Assembly (NCBI RefSeq): GCF_000002995.4
Contig: NW_025062475.1
Span: forward strand, 4,130,528-4,194,527
DNA from: Brugia malayi
Taxonomy: Eukaryota; Nematoda; Chromadorea; Rhabditida; Onchocercidae
Length of the DNA: 64,000 bases
Direction: 5' to 3'
Shown here: positions 16,386 to 32,235 of the stretch, in pieces
Layout of the letters: each line of letters starts with the position of its first letter
Numbering within the stretch: the stretch's first letter is position 1
The notes under the pieces: generated by a model
What the model was told of the DNA's origin: nothing
The model's database searches: none
Seen by the model: the letters and a program-made list of their open reading frames with translations, nothing else
Position numbers and translations under genes: made by a program

Positions 16386-18851
16386 ATGGGCAAAAAAAAG
16401 CGAAGTTATACGCAAAATACGGAGGAAGTTTCATCAGTACCATCCGTGAGCGCTTCGCCACTCGTTAGACAAGTTACATTTGATGAATCTTCAAAAGAAC
16501 CCAGGTGACTCATTTTTCGTTAGTTGAGTACGTGAAAATATGTGTATTAAATCAAATAATGGAAGGTATTCTTCCTTTAATATATTTTCTTATGAAAATC
16601 CGCTCATTTCACATTATGAAGCAAGGATCCAACATTTTATTGATTTTATCCCCATTTTTGATTATCAAAATCATAAGTTTCTGTTTATCCACCTGCGATT
16701 CTGGAAAATTGTAGGAAATTCGGTAGGAAAATATCACTGGATAGTTGAAAGCTGTATTGTATTTTAGGTGCTACATTTATATGTAATAATTTTGCAGCAG
16801 AATACTAGAAAAAATTTTTTCTTATTTATAATAACACTTGATACCAAGAAAAAATATCAAAAAAAAGCTGTAGAACTTACAATGGGTTTTCTTGCGACCA
16901 GTGATGATATTTTGTTTGGATTTGTTTCTGTCACAAAGAACGATTTATAGCTTGTAAAGTTCAATAAATGAACAAATTTGAAAATGAAAAATCTGTAATG
17001 CTGTCTTGGAACATTTCAAATCTCATCGGTTTCATTGCTTCTGATGTTCTACATGAATTTGAAAAAGGTTGTCTATTTCTTTAGTGACTATTACATGGAA
17101 CCGAGTGGTAGAGGTTTAATAACAAGTCCATCTGTTGGAACATTAAACAGATTAGAACGGCAGAAAATTGTTCTCTGGAAAAGGCCTATTCAAACACTTC
17201 ACTATGCTCTTCGTGAACTTTTACAGCTATTGGTCGAGTTCATCGTTTAGTATGTTTTTCTATCGAAATTTCAAAAATGTCAAGATTTTTACTTAATGTT
17301 TCTAGTTAAGAGGAATTAAGATGCACTGAAGAGTATTTTAAATACAAATAAATGTTGTGTGGGGATAGTGTAGATAATTCAATTTTTTTTTTGTCGTTTC
17401 TGTGATTCTAATGGATCAGTGTTTTAGTCTTTTAAACAAAAGCTTTTTTTTTTTTTGTTGATTTCTATGCTTTAATATTTTCTACTGCTTAATTTTCCAG
17501 ATGAAATGTAGAATTATTTTTGATTCATTTGAGCGTTATTTTAAGCTTATGGTTCCACAAAGCTCGTATATTGTTCGTTTTGTTATTGTGTGCGGTTGGG
17601 ACATATATTTGTCATGTTCCTGGCGTTCATCAAAAATACATTCAAAGTTGGAAAGTGAAGTCATTACAATGTTTGTATTGGATAGGTTTGGGTGTACTGT
17701 CATCTATTGGGCTTGGAACTGGTCTCCATACATTTATATTGTACCTTGTGAGTTCTCTACCTCTTTCGTTAGTTATTTGTGAGAGAGAACTATGGGAAGA
17801 AACTTTTTCCTATTTTTATTGTTTTAAAGCACATTCTGAAAACACTGCAAAAATTTTCAAAGCTTACAGCAATGGTAGCATTTCACGAAAGATTCATCAC
17901 AAAAAAAAAGAAACTCAAATCATTTTTGATTCTTATTTTACTGAGGTAACGGTGTTTTTGAAAACTCGTAAGCTTACAGGGGCCACATATAGCTTCAGTC
18001 ACAATGGCAGCTTATGAATGTAATTCACTGGATTTTCCTGAACCACCATATCCGGAAAGGTTCTAGCATTTAGTGATTTGTCAAAACAATTTTGAAAAGT
18101 GCAATGTTTGTACTGTTTTATTTCATAAGATGACCGAAACAAAGTAGCTAATAGTGACAATTTTATGCATTTACAATTTTTTTTTTTTTTTTTTTTGTTC
18201 AGAATTTCATGTCCCAATGTGGAAGGTGTCATGGAAGCGGCAGTAGTGACAATGTGGTCGATAATGTCAAAAGTATGTTGATCAGAATAAAATTTTCAGC
18301 AATGAATGAATTTCTAGTGAAGTCTGATCGTATTAAAATTTACTCCAGGTACGCGTCGAAGCACTTATGTGGGGTGCTGGTACGGCACTAGGTGAATTAC
18401 CACCTTACTTTATGGCGAAGGCAGCACGAATCTCTGGTGAAGAGCCAGATGATGAAGAATACAGGTTTATATTGTTTTTTTATTGATTATTGGTTAAATT
18501 ATTTTTTGGTTAGCCATCATATGAATTTTCAAATTCTCATTTCATATGTATTATTTTCAGAGAATTTTTAGCTTACATTAATCAAAGTGGACCCAAAGCA
18601 CCCACATTTGCTGAGAAGTGTAAAGGACTAATGGAGAAAGCAGTTACTAAACTTGGGTTCTTCGGCATTCTTTCTTTTGCTTCAGTAGGCATTTTCTCGA
18701 TATCTAGTTTTGTCGTTTTTCTGATTGAATTTCATATACGGATGAATTTTTATGAGGATATATGGCTTCCGAATTTTGATGGGTCTTAGGAAATGGCTTC
18801 TATATATTAGCTGTATTCGAATGGAAATAAGGGTTTGAGTTTACATTTCTC

Positions 18852-18890
<39 letters not shown>

Positions 18891-19824
18891 GTGTGTGTGC
18901 ATTTTAATTGATTCATCTTCTTGTATATTTGCTATTTTTCAAAGTTTTTTCTTTAGATTCCGAATCCATTTTTCGATTTAGCTGGTATAACATGCGGACA
19001 TTTCCTGGTTCCTTTTTGGAAGTTTTTTTTAGCAACTCTTATTGGAAAAGCTGTTTTCAAAATGCACCTTCAGGTATTCTCTTTTTTATTTCTGTCTCAC
19101 CGTTTCGATCATTTGCTAACATAACAACACACCGGTTGATGTCATGTATTTGATGTTTATTCGGACTTCTTGGTCATTCTTTCTGAAATTTTGTTTTTAG
19201 ATGTTTTTGGTAGTGCTGGCTTTCAGTGAAAACACAGTGGAGCATCTTATAGTTCACTTAAAGTTAGTGTGTTTTCCCAATAAAAAGTATTTGTAATGGT
19301 ATTGTTTGGCATCTTTTTTTCACACTTCAGTCGATCGCATACCTGAAATAATAGAATTCCTTTGATCTCTTTTTTTCCAATATAGCAAACAATTTTCAGA
19401 TCGGTTCCGGTATTTGGCATACGCCTTCACCAGAAATTGATGGAGTATTTAGCGTTTCAGAAAATTAAGCTCCATAAAAGTGGGGCTGCGCATGTTGAGG
19501 TAATACTTGCTACTTTGTTTACTAGGAAAATAAACGGTTTTTTAAATTTTTTGTGGAGTTTTTTTTTTTTGTGGTTCGAAATCGATCAGATATTTGGCCA
19601 ATGGTAGGATGAATATTGTGGTAAATTCCTGTTGTCAAGTTATATAAAACATGTTATGAAGACAGAATCAAATTCTAATGTAATTTCAGGACAGTACCAT
19701 GCTTCAGAAGGGTGCTTCATTCATTGTTACCTCCATGATAGTCTGGTTTTTACTTTCCATAATCAATTCGTTAGCACAGAATTGGCATAAACGACTTTGT
19801 AATGCAAAAAAGAAGACATGTTGA
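16386..19824 (+). CDS. epg-3: VMP1 / EPG-3, ER multispanning autophagy protein
   Basis: Eleven exons (16386-16504, 17085-17249, 17534-17747, 17980-18059, 18203-18272, 18349-18464, 18561-18684, 18957-19073, 19201-19262, 19400-19499, 19690-19824) encode about 433 residues, against 406 in human VMP1. VMP1 is an ER scramblase that controls autophagosome formation and lipid-droplet and ER contacts. Diagnostic parts are ERQKIVLW, the first membrane span with [44 protein letters not shown], the VTT-domain core ([19 protein letters not shown]), [20 protein letters not shown] and a last span with [13 protein letters not shown]. The exon 2/3 junction is the weak point. The good TTTTCCAG acceptor at 17500 would bring in a stop, so I used the poorer TTTGAG at 17533 with donor TTTA|GTATGT. 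The N-terminal 40 residues (KKKRSYTQ) are not conserved. Confidence 0.93.
18852..18888. repeat. (CT)n microsatellite in a VMP1 intron
   Basis: A near-pure run of CT dinucleotides is followed by a short GT run. Similar CT runs occur near 23845-23875 and 25817-25846, both in glutamate decarboxylase introns. Confidence 0.9.
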
Positions 19825-21364
19825 TAGCTTGTCGAGCATTTTGTCATCTGATTCTTTTATTAGCTTATCTTCACTTATGCACTGGTTTTACTTATGTTTC
19901 ATTTCAAATTAGCTATTCCTTTGTTTTGTTTATTAGTTGTTGATGTTTCTCTCTTTCGGAAGTAAAGACATTCAATGAATAACACAATGAGTGAAAAGAT
20001 GTGAGTTTATATGTTAATGCGTGCGACATAAGGATTTATTAAATTATATTATGGTTTTTGCTAACAATAAGGGTTAACATTCTTTGGCTTTCTGACTTTT
20101 GCTTTAATCGTTTTTCTTTTCTCTCTTTCTCTCAGGGAATCTGGATTTTTTCTTCTGTATTTATTGCTATTTAATTAATATGATATAGTTTTATTGAAAA
20201 ATTATTTTGAATTAGTTCAAATCAAAGGAGATTTTTTATGTTAGAATTGACTTTTGCTATCAGAATTATAAGTGCTTCTAGAATTATCTGCTCAATTGAT
20301 ATCTAGTAGTATTTTGCTTTGTTTAGTATAACAAAACGATGATATATTTTTTTAATATATATATTAATGCCAGTACCATATGATTCCACGTACTTATTTC
20401 AGATTCCTAATCTTATGCTAATGAATTTTATTATTAGAAGGTGATTTATAAAAAGTATGTTGCTATTGGTAGCCTTGATAGTTCACATTATCAATGAGAT
20501 TTGTTATGATGTTGGGAATGATACTTCAAACATCAGGAGCGGCAAATTTTCTGCAATATATGATTTAAGTGAAATTTACTATATCAATTCGAAACATTAC
20601 CAAAGCATTTTCAACCTTTTTTTGCAGTAAAAATTAGAAGTGATTTTTAGATGGTTCAGAATAAGTAGTTTTTTTTTTTCTAATTGAGTATTTATAATAT
20701 ATCACGCACGAAAAATTTTTAAATCTTAATTTTTATCTATGCTCAATGGAAATAAATGAATTAGTGATTTTCAAATGAGTAATGACTCTTTTTAAGTTGG
20801 ATGTAGTAAATGAAAAATTCATTTCATTTTGGTAGCAATGAATTAAATAGTCTTTTTTTTTGTTTTTGTTTTTGTTCATTCATTGATAAACAAAATATTT
20901 TTGGCCTAAATAGATAAAAATATCTAATAATGCTTGGAAGAAAAGGATGAAAAGTTTATGAAGATGAAATATTGCTGAAGTACTCTCAATTTTAAAAACT
21001 TAACCACAATATGTTGGTTAAATTAGGCATGAAAAGCATTAAATGAAAAATTACCGTAAGCTAAAATTGCCTAGGAATAACACTCATCAAATGGTTAAGA
21101 TCTTTGTAATTCTTTCTTTCATTTCATCATTTTCAAGTAATTCCTCCCATTATTTCTTCTTTTCTTTTTTTTTTCCTTTTTTTTTTTTTGTTTTCTTTTT
21201 TTTTTTTGCTATACATTCTTCCCAATCACTTCAAATTTAATATTGGTATTTTGCATTTGCCTTAAATTTGTCATCTTCATCTTACGCTTCATTGGCCTTC
21301 AGGAAAGCATTTTTAAATTTCATTCTTTCCATAAAACTTATTGTATATCTAAGTCTTCCCTATA
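19825..21364. other. AT-rich intergenic spacer before glutamate decarboxylase
   Basis: It contains the 3' end of VMP1 and the upstream region of the decarboxylase. Long T tracts occur near 21170-21210. I found no exon. Confidence 0.45.
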
Positions 21365-24300
21365 ATGCAGTCCAATAACACATCTTCCTCTACTAATTTA
21401 ACCAAAATTTATGCTGCAGGTATATTTATTTAGTCATTTATTTTTTTATCTTTTTATATTGAAGCAATATAATATCATAAATTTTGAGGAAATTCATATA
21501 GAATATCTCAATTAGATATGAATTAGATTTTATATCTCTTCATAGTTATCATTTATATCTTTTCTTGAATTGAATTCACGATTATAATTTTAATCTATTT
21601 ACTTAAATAGCAAATAAGTTCCTAAAATTTTATTATTTACTTCATAGGAGATTTTGATGTAACAATTAAAAAATAAAAATAATTTTTGGGATTTTTTTTT
21701 TAAATGTTACTTTTTCTGAAAATGGTTGTAATCACTTAAATATCAAAGTACTTAAAATAATGATTAAGAACTTACTATAAAAAAAAATAAAATCCAAAAA
21801 TTTCTCGTTAATTTAATTTCGATCTACCATCTATATGTATACTCTTTTTTTTTTAATTATCATAGAGTTACTACCGCAAAATAAACGGAATTGGGATAGT
21901 GCGAAGAAATTTTTGGAGGAAATTGTCAAAATTCTCCTAGAATATATCAATGAGGAAAATCAACGAGAAAATAAAATTTTGGATTTTTATCATCCGGCTG
22001 AAATGCAAAAATTAATCGATCTAAGTATTCCGGATAATCCACGTACTTTACATCAGTTACTTCAGGTGAACAACTAAATTCTAAATAGATATAATGAAAA
22101 AAAAAAAATTCTTTTCATTAAATAAAAGCTAAAAAATATGAAATGATGAATGAATAAATTAAATAATTAAATTAAATTTGATTTGATATTTTATTGGCAA
22201 TACATAACATTTCTAATTTATGCATTAACAATAATTTTTTTCTAAATTATTGCTTTGATAATTCAATCATATAAAAAACTTCAAAGTACTAAGAAATCTG
22301 ATTAGGATTGTCGAGAAGTATTACGTTTGGGTGTTCGAACTGGACATCCGCGCTTTTTCAATCAAATATCATGCGGACTTGACCTGGTATCTATGGCTGG
22401 TGAATGGCTTACTGCTACTGCTAATACAAATATGTACGATTTTAGTGCGTTATTTATAGAAAATAAAATAAAAATGATGATATCATATTACTTTGGAATA
22501 TTAAAAATGATTAGTAAAAAAAAGTTAATAAAAAAAAAAGAAAGTTAAGTAAGAAGAAAACAGCATTTACTAATTAGTAAAAATTATTTAAATAATTAAA
22601 GAAGTGAGAAGTGAAAAAAAATTTATTATTTTGTTTCAAAACAAAAAAAAAAATAACATATCAATTAGAAATGATTTATTTCTTTTGTTGTTAGCTTAAT
22701 TCATTATAAATTAATAAATATTATTAATCAATCATAAGGTTCACTTTATCATATTCAATTTTATGTTAATTATTTTACCTTATTATATTACTAATTTTTA
22801 ATATAATTAGTCTTTTATGAAATTAATTGCACATTTAATTATACGTTTTTTTGGAAAATATTTTTTTTTTTGCATTTATTTTAAATATATTTTTATTTTT
22901 TTATATATTGTGATTTTGGAAAAAATATTTTCACAGGTTTACTTATGAAATTGCACCAGTTTTTATTTTAATGGAAAAAGAAGTGACGAAGAAAATGGCT
23001 GAATTAATTGGTTGGCAAGATAGCGATGCTATTTTTGCTCCCGGTATCAAATTTAATTTATAAAACTCTCAAATATACTTAAATATTTTATTACATAATA
23101 TCATAATGCCTCTTATTATCAGATAAATTAAACTAAAATTCAGTAAAATTTTTGAAATCTAATCAAAATATTCAAATAATGCAAATAAAAGAACATTTAA
23201 TAGCTAAATTGATTAAACTTATTGCCTCATAAGTGTTTATTCAACAATTTCTTCAACAAAATTAAGAAAATAAATATGAAAAAGAGATTTTTTTTTCTGA
23301 TGACTCATTTTTTTTTCTCTCTTTTTTAATTTTTCTTGCATTATACATTTTTTCTTATTTATGAGTTAAAACTTTTATGGCATAAGAAGCATTGAGAAAG
23401 TTTATTGAAATGTGAAATGAGCAATTTTAAAAATATTTCAATCTTAACTATTCCTCTTTTTTTCAACTATGTAAAATTAGATAATAAGAAAAGGTGAAAA
23501 TTTTTATTTGTTACATTGCTATTAAATTTTTATTACTTTCACATTGAATCTCATTCATTTCTGATTTCTAAAATCTTTTCATTAATTGAAATTATTGGAA
23601 AGATGAAATTTTTTCTCTTAAAACAAGAATGTGAATATAATCATTGTATAGAAAAGTCAAATTAATAAAAAAAAAAAGTTAAGTTATTTTAAAATAATAT
23701 TTTCCTTAGTCTTAAAAATATTGTAATCATAGATTAATGAAAAAAAAAAATTTATAGCAAATGTAAGAAGTAAAAATTTTTTACCTTTTCATATTACCTA
23801 ATTTTACATAGTTGAAAAAATATTTTTAAAATAACTGTCAAATTCTCTCCCTCTCTCTTTTTCTCTCTCTCTCTGTACTATCTTCTACCTGAATAAATTT
23901 TATAAGAGTTACAGGTGGTGCTATTTCAAATTTATATGCGATGAATGCAGCGCGACATTCGCGCTTCCCAAGATGTAAACCACTTGGACAAAGCGATTTA
24001 CCAACTCTTTGCACATTCACTTCGGAAGATGTAAATAATATATCATTTTAAGCAATTCAAAATATAATTAATTCATTTCTTTAAATTAATCAATCATTTA
24101 ATAAATAATTGCTAATTATTTAAAACTTTTTAAAGTAATAATTTGACATATAAAAATCAACAAAATTTTTATGAAATTTTTGAAGCAAATTAATGAAGAA
24201 AAAAAAAACCTTTTTATTTTTTACTTAATTAAGTTTTACACAGAGTCATTACTCAATCAAAGGAGCAGCAGCTGTAATGGGTATTGGTACCGATAATTGC

Positions 24301-25813
24301 TTCAGTATTCCAACTGATCCATCCGGAAGAATGATACCGGAAGCATTAGAGCAACGCATCATACAGTGTAAAAAAGATGGTAAAATTTATTTAAATAATA
24401 ATTTTTCTTATACATAAACTAAAGAATTTCTGTATTTTTTTTCGTTTAATTTAAAAGTTCAAAAAAAAAATTTTTTTTCTGTTAATTTTAATTATAAGAA
24501 AAAAAAAAACAAGTCTATTTCAGGTATGGAACCGTTTTTTGTTTGTGCAACAGCTGGAACAACAGTATACGGTGCATGGGATCCAATACCACAAATTGCT
24601 GATATATGTGATCGTCATAAATTATGGCTTCATGTTGATGTTTGAATTTTTTTTTTTGTTGCAAATATTATAATTTAATTTTAATTTTATAATCGATAAT
24701 GCTAATTCAAACATTTATTTTTTTTTATGGCATTTCTCAAATTATTATACTATTCACTAAATTTAGGTTAAACATGAATGATACTTTTTTTTTACTTCAT
24801 TTTTTAAATAAAAATGAGAAAAAAAATTTTTTTTTTTTTTGATATCATAAATTAATTTTTAAAAGATTTCATACTAATTTAGATTTCAAAAATTTTTAAT
24901 TAAAGTTTTTCTTTTTTTTAAAAAAAAAAAAGCAAAAATTTATAGGCAGCATGGGGTGGTGGTTTATTACTATCACCGGAACATCGTCATAAACTTTGCG
25001 GTATTGAAAGAGCTAATTCGGTTACCTGGAATCCGCATAAATTAATGGGAGCGTTATTACAATGCAGTGCCTGTTTTATTAAACAAGAAGTAAGTATAGC
25101 AAAAATTCATTTCTATAATTTGAAATGAATTAATTCAATAGTTTCAATATAAAAAAAACTTTGATAATTTTTTTTTGTCCTCCAATTGATAATTATTTAT
25201 TTCTCCATAAAATATCAAAAAAATTAAGTATCATTCAATGCTATGATAATATTTTGAATAATCATTTCAACAAAAAAAGAAAATAATAATTTGAACAAAT
25301 TTAGGGTCTTTTATTTCAAACCAATCAAATGTCAGCTGATTACTTATTTCAACAAGATAAGCCTTATGATGTTAGTTTTGATACTGGTGATAAGGCAATG
25401 CAATGTGGTCGACATAACGATATCTTCAAACTTTGGTTAATGTGGAGGTCAAAGGTAAACTTATTCATTATTTTTTTTTTTTATTAAGCAATGTATTTAA
25501 TTGTCATAAAATACATAAATGGCATTTAAATTATACTAAAAATATTGTTAAATACAATAATTAACATATAGAATCATCCATTCTTTGCTATTTTATCGTT
25601 ATTTCACTGAAAAATGTTTATTTTTGTTTATTTTTTTTTATAAAGACGAATGAATTAATTTATTTCACTACTATTTACCATTATAAAAATTTTAGAAACA
25701 AATTTGAAAATGTTTTAATTAATACTTTGAAACGAATTTTTGCTTCTTATTTCATGATAAAATTAAAATATTAATTTATTTATCTTTGCAATTTCCTAGA
25801 ATTGCCTTTTTTT

Positions 25814-25851
<38 letters not shown>

Positions 25852-27807
25852 CCTCTTTTTAAGAGCAAACTATTAACAATGTAATAAAATATGTTATCAA
25901 CCAGTTTATTTTTCACATTAACTATAAAGTATTGTTAAATTTCAAGCTTTGTTCACTAAAAAAGAAAGTAATAAAATTAATTAATTCAAAAAATTTTCAA
26001 ACTTTAAAAGAATGCTAAAAATGTTTGCTCCTAAAAAAAATTTTGAAAATCTGAGCAATTTTTTAGCTTTTAGCAAAAATAAAAATAATAAAGTGATAAG
26101 CATTTGCTAAGAATTAATCAAATTTGTAACGCTCATATCAAAAAAAAAAAGTTTTCAAAACGAAAACGATTTGCATTTAATTATTTGAGTATACAATTCA
26201 ACCATAAATATGAAATTCAATATGTATGTGTGTTATATTATATCAAATTTTTACAATAAATTAACCATAGTTTTATATTGATTAAAAAACTGAATTTCAA
26301 TTAAAATCAATTTCGTTTCAATTTAAATCGTTTTCGATATTTTTAAATTACTTTTTTTTTGATGGGAAATTTTATCACTTATCATAGCATTTAGTGCGAT
26401 GAATTTTAATTAATTAACTGAAATCAAGAAAAACTTGCATTATATTAAAATATATCAATTAATAAGAATAAATTTCATAAATGTAAACATACTAAAAGTG
26501 TGAATGAAATTTTCTACCATTATTTGTTACAACAAATTTCTAAACTATGTTTAGAAAATTTTTTAAAAAAATTCAAATTAAGGGTATGACAGGATACCGT
26601 CGACAAATTAATCGATTAATGGATTTGGCAGCTTACTTTACAGCTCGAATTCGAGAAACTGAAGGTTATGAATTGGTTGTTGATCCGGTAAGTGATAGTT
26701 TGGAAAAAAATTTCTTTAACAATAATCCATTTTAAAATGTTTAAATTAACAAAATTATTTCGAAGAAAAATTTTCTGAGAGTTTTTTTTTTTCTCTTTTT
26801 TTGTACTTATCATTGTTTGCTAAATAAAGATTAAATTTTTTTTACAATTTTTTTTTTTTTTAATAAATAAATTTGATAATAATTTCTCTTGTCGCAGTGA
26901 ATGAAATATTTTGTTTCATATAGCCGGAATTTTTAAATATTTGCTTTTGGTATATACCGCCAAGTCTTCGAAATGTGGAAAAAGCTGAACGAAATGCTCG
27001 ATTGGAAAAGGTTTGTCATTTCTATTTTTTTTTTTGATAAATTAGTTTTGGTTATATAGATTGCTTATTTAAAATTACATAAATATTTTCTTAAGTAACA
27101 AATTAATATATTATATTGATAACATAACAGATGTAAAGTAATACTACAGTATTCTATATGGTTATTGCTAATTCTTCATTTATTTTTAACTTTTACTTTT
27201 AACTTAGCTTACTTTGTTTATTTTCAACTTGTTATTATATACTTAACTTTTTATTTGACTTTTCCTTTGATTTACTTCTTATTTTTTTAATGGAAATTTC
27301 TTTGACAGTTATTATTACTATAATTCATTCAACATGTTTCTGAACTAATTTTCATGAATATAACATCAGTTTTGGTTATCATTTTTGGTTGAATGAAATT
27401 TTCTTAATAATATTTTTGAATTGCAAAAATATTATTATCATCAAAAATCTCACTTAAATAGCTAAAGTATAAATGATTGAAATACCTTCGTTTGCTTATA
27501 AAATTTATTTAATAATAAATATTAATGTATTGACTAATTTTTTGTTTTACCAATTAATAGCTTTTTTCCAATTTTAATTTTTTTTTTTTAGAAATTATTT
27601 TTGACTGATTATATTGAAGTATCTGTGTTATAGATAGCACCAAAAATTAAAGCAAAAATGATGGAACGTGGAACAACGATGGTTGGCTATCAACCGGATA
27701 AGCAAAGACCGAATTTCTTCCGGATGATCATTTCAAATCAGGCAATCATCAAAGAAGATCTTGATTTTCTAATTAGAGAGATTATAGATATTGGTAGTGA
27801 ACTTTAA
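21365..27807 (+). CDS. unc-25: Glutamate decarboxylase (GABA synthesis), PLP enzyme
   Basis: Twelve exons (21365-21419, 21866-22065, 22306-22433, 22937-23043, 23915-24030, 24244-24379, 24524-24639, 24946-25089, 25305-25454, 26583-26687, 26924-27010, 27634-27807) join in phase to 505 residues. The enzyme converts glutamate to GABA in cytosol of inhibitory neurons. Landmarks are [92 protein letters not shown], and WNPHK, whose Lys318 should hold the cofactor. These are typical of GAD65/67 and UNC-25 rather than dopa or histidine decarboxylases. The start ATG is in a 55-nt exon (MQSNNTSSS) that splices to AG|TTACTACCG. The short N-terminus matches invertebrate GAD and lacks the long palmitoylated region of GAD65. 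All catalytic landmarks are intact. Confidence 0.95.
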
Positions 27808-29275
27808 TCTAATTCAATTTAATTCCAGCATATATATTTTTATTTATATATTTTTTATATTCTTATCCAAAAGCTATTTAAATCATTCATTTTTTTATCC
27901 ATATTTAACGAAATTATATATATTGTTTTAATATAGCTTTTTCAAGTTTTTACAAATTTAAAATTTCAACATATGGTCATTATTAAATTTACTTTAATTC
28001 GCCTAATTAGTATCTCATTTAACCGGAACACATGTAAAATTTAGCATTTTTTCCAACAATTTAATTTTTTTTTTAAATTTAACAATTTAAAATATTTCAA
28101 TTTTTCACGTACGTAAGATGAAATATAAAAGATGAAAAATCTTATTATCATAACATTTATCTAATGCAGATGATGTGATACATATTAATCTTTGCTTCAT
28201 TTTGAATTGAAAAGTTTGTTAAAATAGATATTTTCTAGATGTAATTTCAGGTTAATAATTTATTTCAGCTTTATTCCAGGTTAAAAATTTATACAATAAT
28301 TAATAAATATTCCATAAATACAATGCTTGTAACGTGTTCTAAATTACTAACTTTTGATAGAAAATATTCATTTGCTTGTATATCACATAAAACTATTCCA
28401 CATTACTTTTATAAGTCATATTTTCTTTCCTTTTTTGCTTGCAACAAAAATTCTACAATATTTATGCACTATCATATTTAATCGATTTAAAAAAAATTTT
28501 TTTTTTTTTTTTTGAATATACATAACATTAAGTAATTGCTTATCTGAGAAATAGCGTATGCGACCTAAAATTAAAATATTGATTCCGAATTTTTTTGTAA
28601 ATTTCAGATATTCTTCATTTTATGTTGCTCCATAAAAAGTCCAGTAACCTTCAAATTTCAGCTAAGTTTCATGAAATAAGCTCCTAAAACTTTTTCATAT
28701 GTGATTTTTTCTTAAAAAACACAGAAAGTTTTTGTTTTTTAAACATGCAACTAGAATTTTGACGAAATTTTCTTCAAAATATCTGATAATGAAATTAAAA
28801 TGATAGATTGAAGGAAGTAAAATCGAGATCAAACCACATATACCATTAACTAATCATTTAAATAACCAGGAAGTAATCATTTCAATAACTGAATGTATGC
28901 ATTTCAATAACTGAATCATTGATAAAATTATTTTTATATAAACTCGCAAATTATTGTAGTAAAACTTTTAAATTAATAAAGCTCTAAATTTCTCTGCTTA
29001 ATTCATAGCTAACTTTTATCACAACCAAATGATATTACTCAAACAAATATCATACTTACATTTACTATGTCTTTCATCATTGATCGACTTACTTACACAA
29101 AATATTTGATAGCAACAATTTTTTTCTTTTTTTTTTCACATCAAATATTATTCACTTTCATTTCTAATTCATTTTTTTCATTCAAGCAATCTATTTGAAA
29201 GCTAATCATTACATCTAAATACATCGTTCCAAAAAATACAAAGAAAGTCAAATAATACTGATCAATATTTATGAT
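27808..29275. other. Convergent intergenic spacer, AT-rich
   Basis: It lies between the 3' ends of the decarboxylase gene and the minus-strand Cys-rich gene. Homopolymer runs of A and T are frequent, for example near 28490-28514. I see nothing coding. Confidence 0.5.
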
Positions 29276-31208
<1,933 letters not shown>

Positions 31209-31250
31209 GGCAAATGGCTAAGAGCCGAAAACTTGCAAACTTGATGTCAC

Positions 31251-31366
31251 TCAATAAAACTACAAAGTAATACTTCTAGATCAATAAAATTAACGAGTAA
31301 TACTTCTAGACAAATAAAATTACAATTAGTTCTAGATTAGTAGAGCTAAAGAGTAATACTTCTAGA
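31251..31366. repeat. Approximately 30-bp tandem repeat upstream of the Cys-rich gene
   Basis: Four degenerate units end in TTCTAGA at 31280, 31310, 31336 and 31366. The core AGTAATACTTCTAGA is present in three of them. The array starts about 40 bp upstream of the start codon at 31208, so it may overlap the promoter or the 5' leader. Confidence 0.8.
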
Positions 31367-31403
31367 CTTATCAGGTCTCTTCATAACACTATAAGTATTA
31401 TCA

Positions 31404-31442
31404 TATCTGTATCAATTTTGCTAGTTAAAATTGATACAGATA
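31404..31442. repeat. Perfect 16-bp inverted repeat
   Basis: TATCTGTATCAATTTT at 31404-31419 is exactly complementary to 31427-31442, with a 7-nt loop. It lies about 200 bp upstream of the Cys-rich gene's start codon. Confidence 0.9.
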
Positions 31443-32235
31443 CACATTAGAATTGATAATCAAGTTAGAACTGATATCACATTTGTAGTACTATTTAAAT
31501 TTAAATGTTGTATGATAACCAAACATAAACTTTTACTAAATTTATTATCTTTGATTTGTATTAGACAACATTACTGCAGGCATTGATTTTATGAATTTTA
31601 GCTTACTGTAGTTCATCATATATTTATACAAAGATTCAATTACCACAGAAAAGAAATGCAATAGTTAATCATGATATCATTCGAGAGTTATGAACAATTT
31701 CAAATCTCATCCACAGTTATAAACAGATGTAATGTAGTTAATTATTATCAACTAGAAACATTATATAAATTTTATACACTAATAAATATTAAATTGCAAT
31801 GATGAAATATGAAAATCTGAATAATTCAAACGCCAAAACATTTAAGCTTATCAAATTTACTTCATCTCCCTTTTTTTTACTTTGAAGGATTAGCTATTAC
31901 CAAACAAAAATCCCGATGCGAACGTATATTCCCAACATAATTAGCGAACTCCACCAGATTTTTCAAAATTGGCGCCTACTTTGTGTTTTTATAATTCTTC
32001 AAAACAAATAAACATAGCATCATTTCATCCTTCAATTCAGTAAATCATGGTTGAAAATGCTTAACAAAAAACTTCATGCATATATAAGTAGTTCAAAGCA
32101 AAAATCAAATAAATTTAAGCAGTACCCATAATAATATGAAGCTAAAAATAACTTTATAATTTAGTTCATCCATAATTATCCTGATATTGCCTATAAATTC
32201 GCTACAAATCATTCTTGCGAATTCAAAATCTCTTA
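31443..32235. other. AT-rich spacer
   Basis: No exon, RNA gene or notable repeat was found. Confidence 0.45.
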
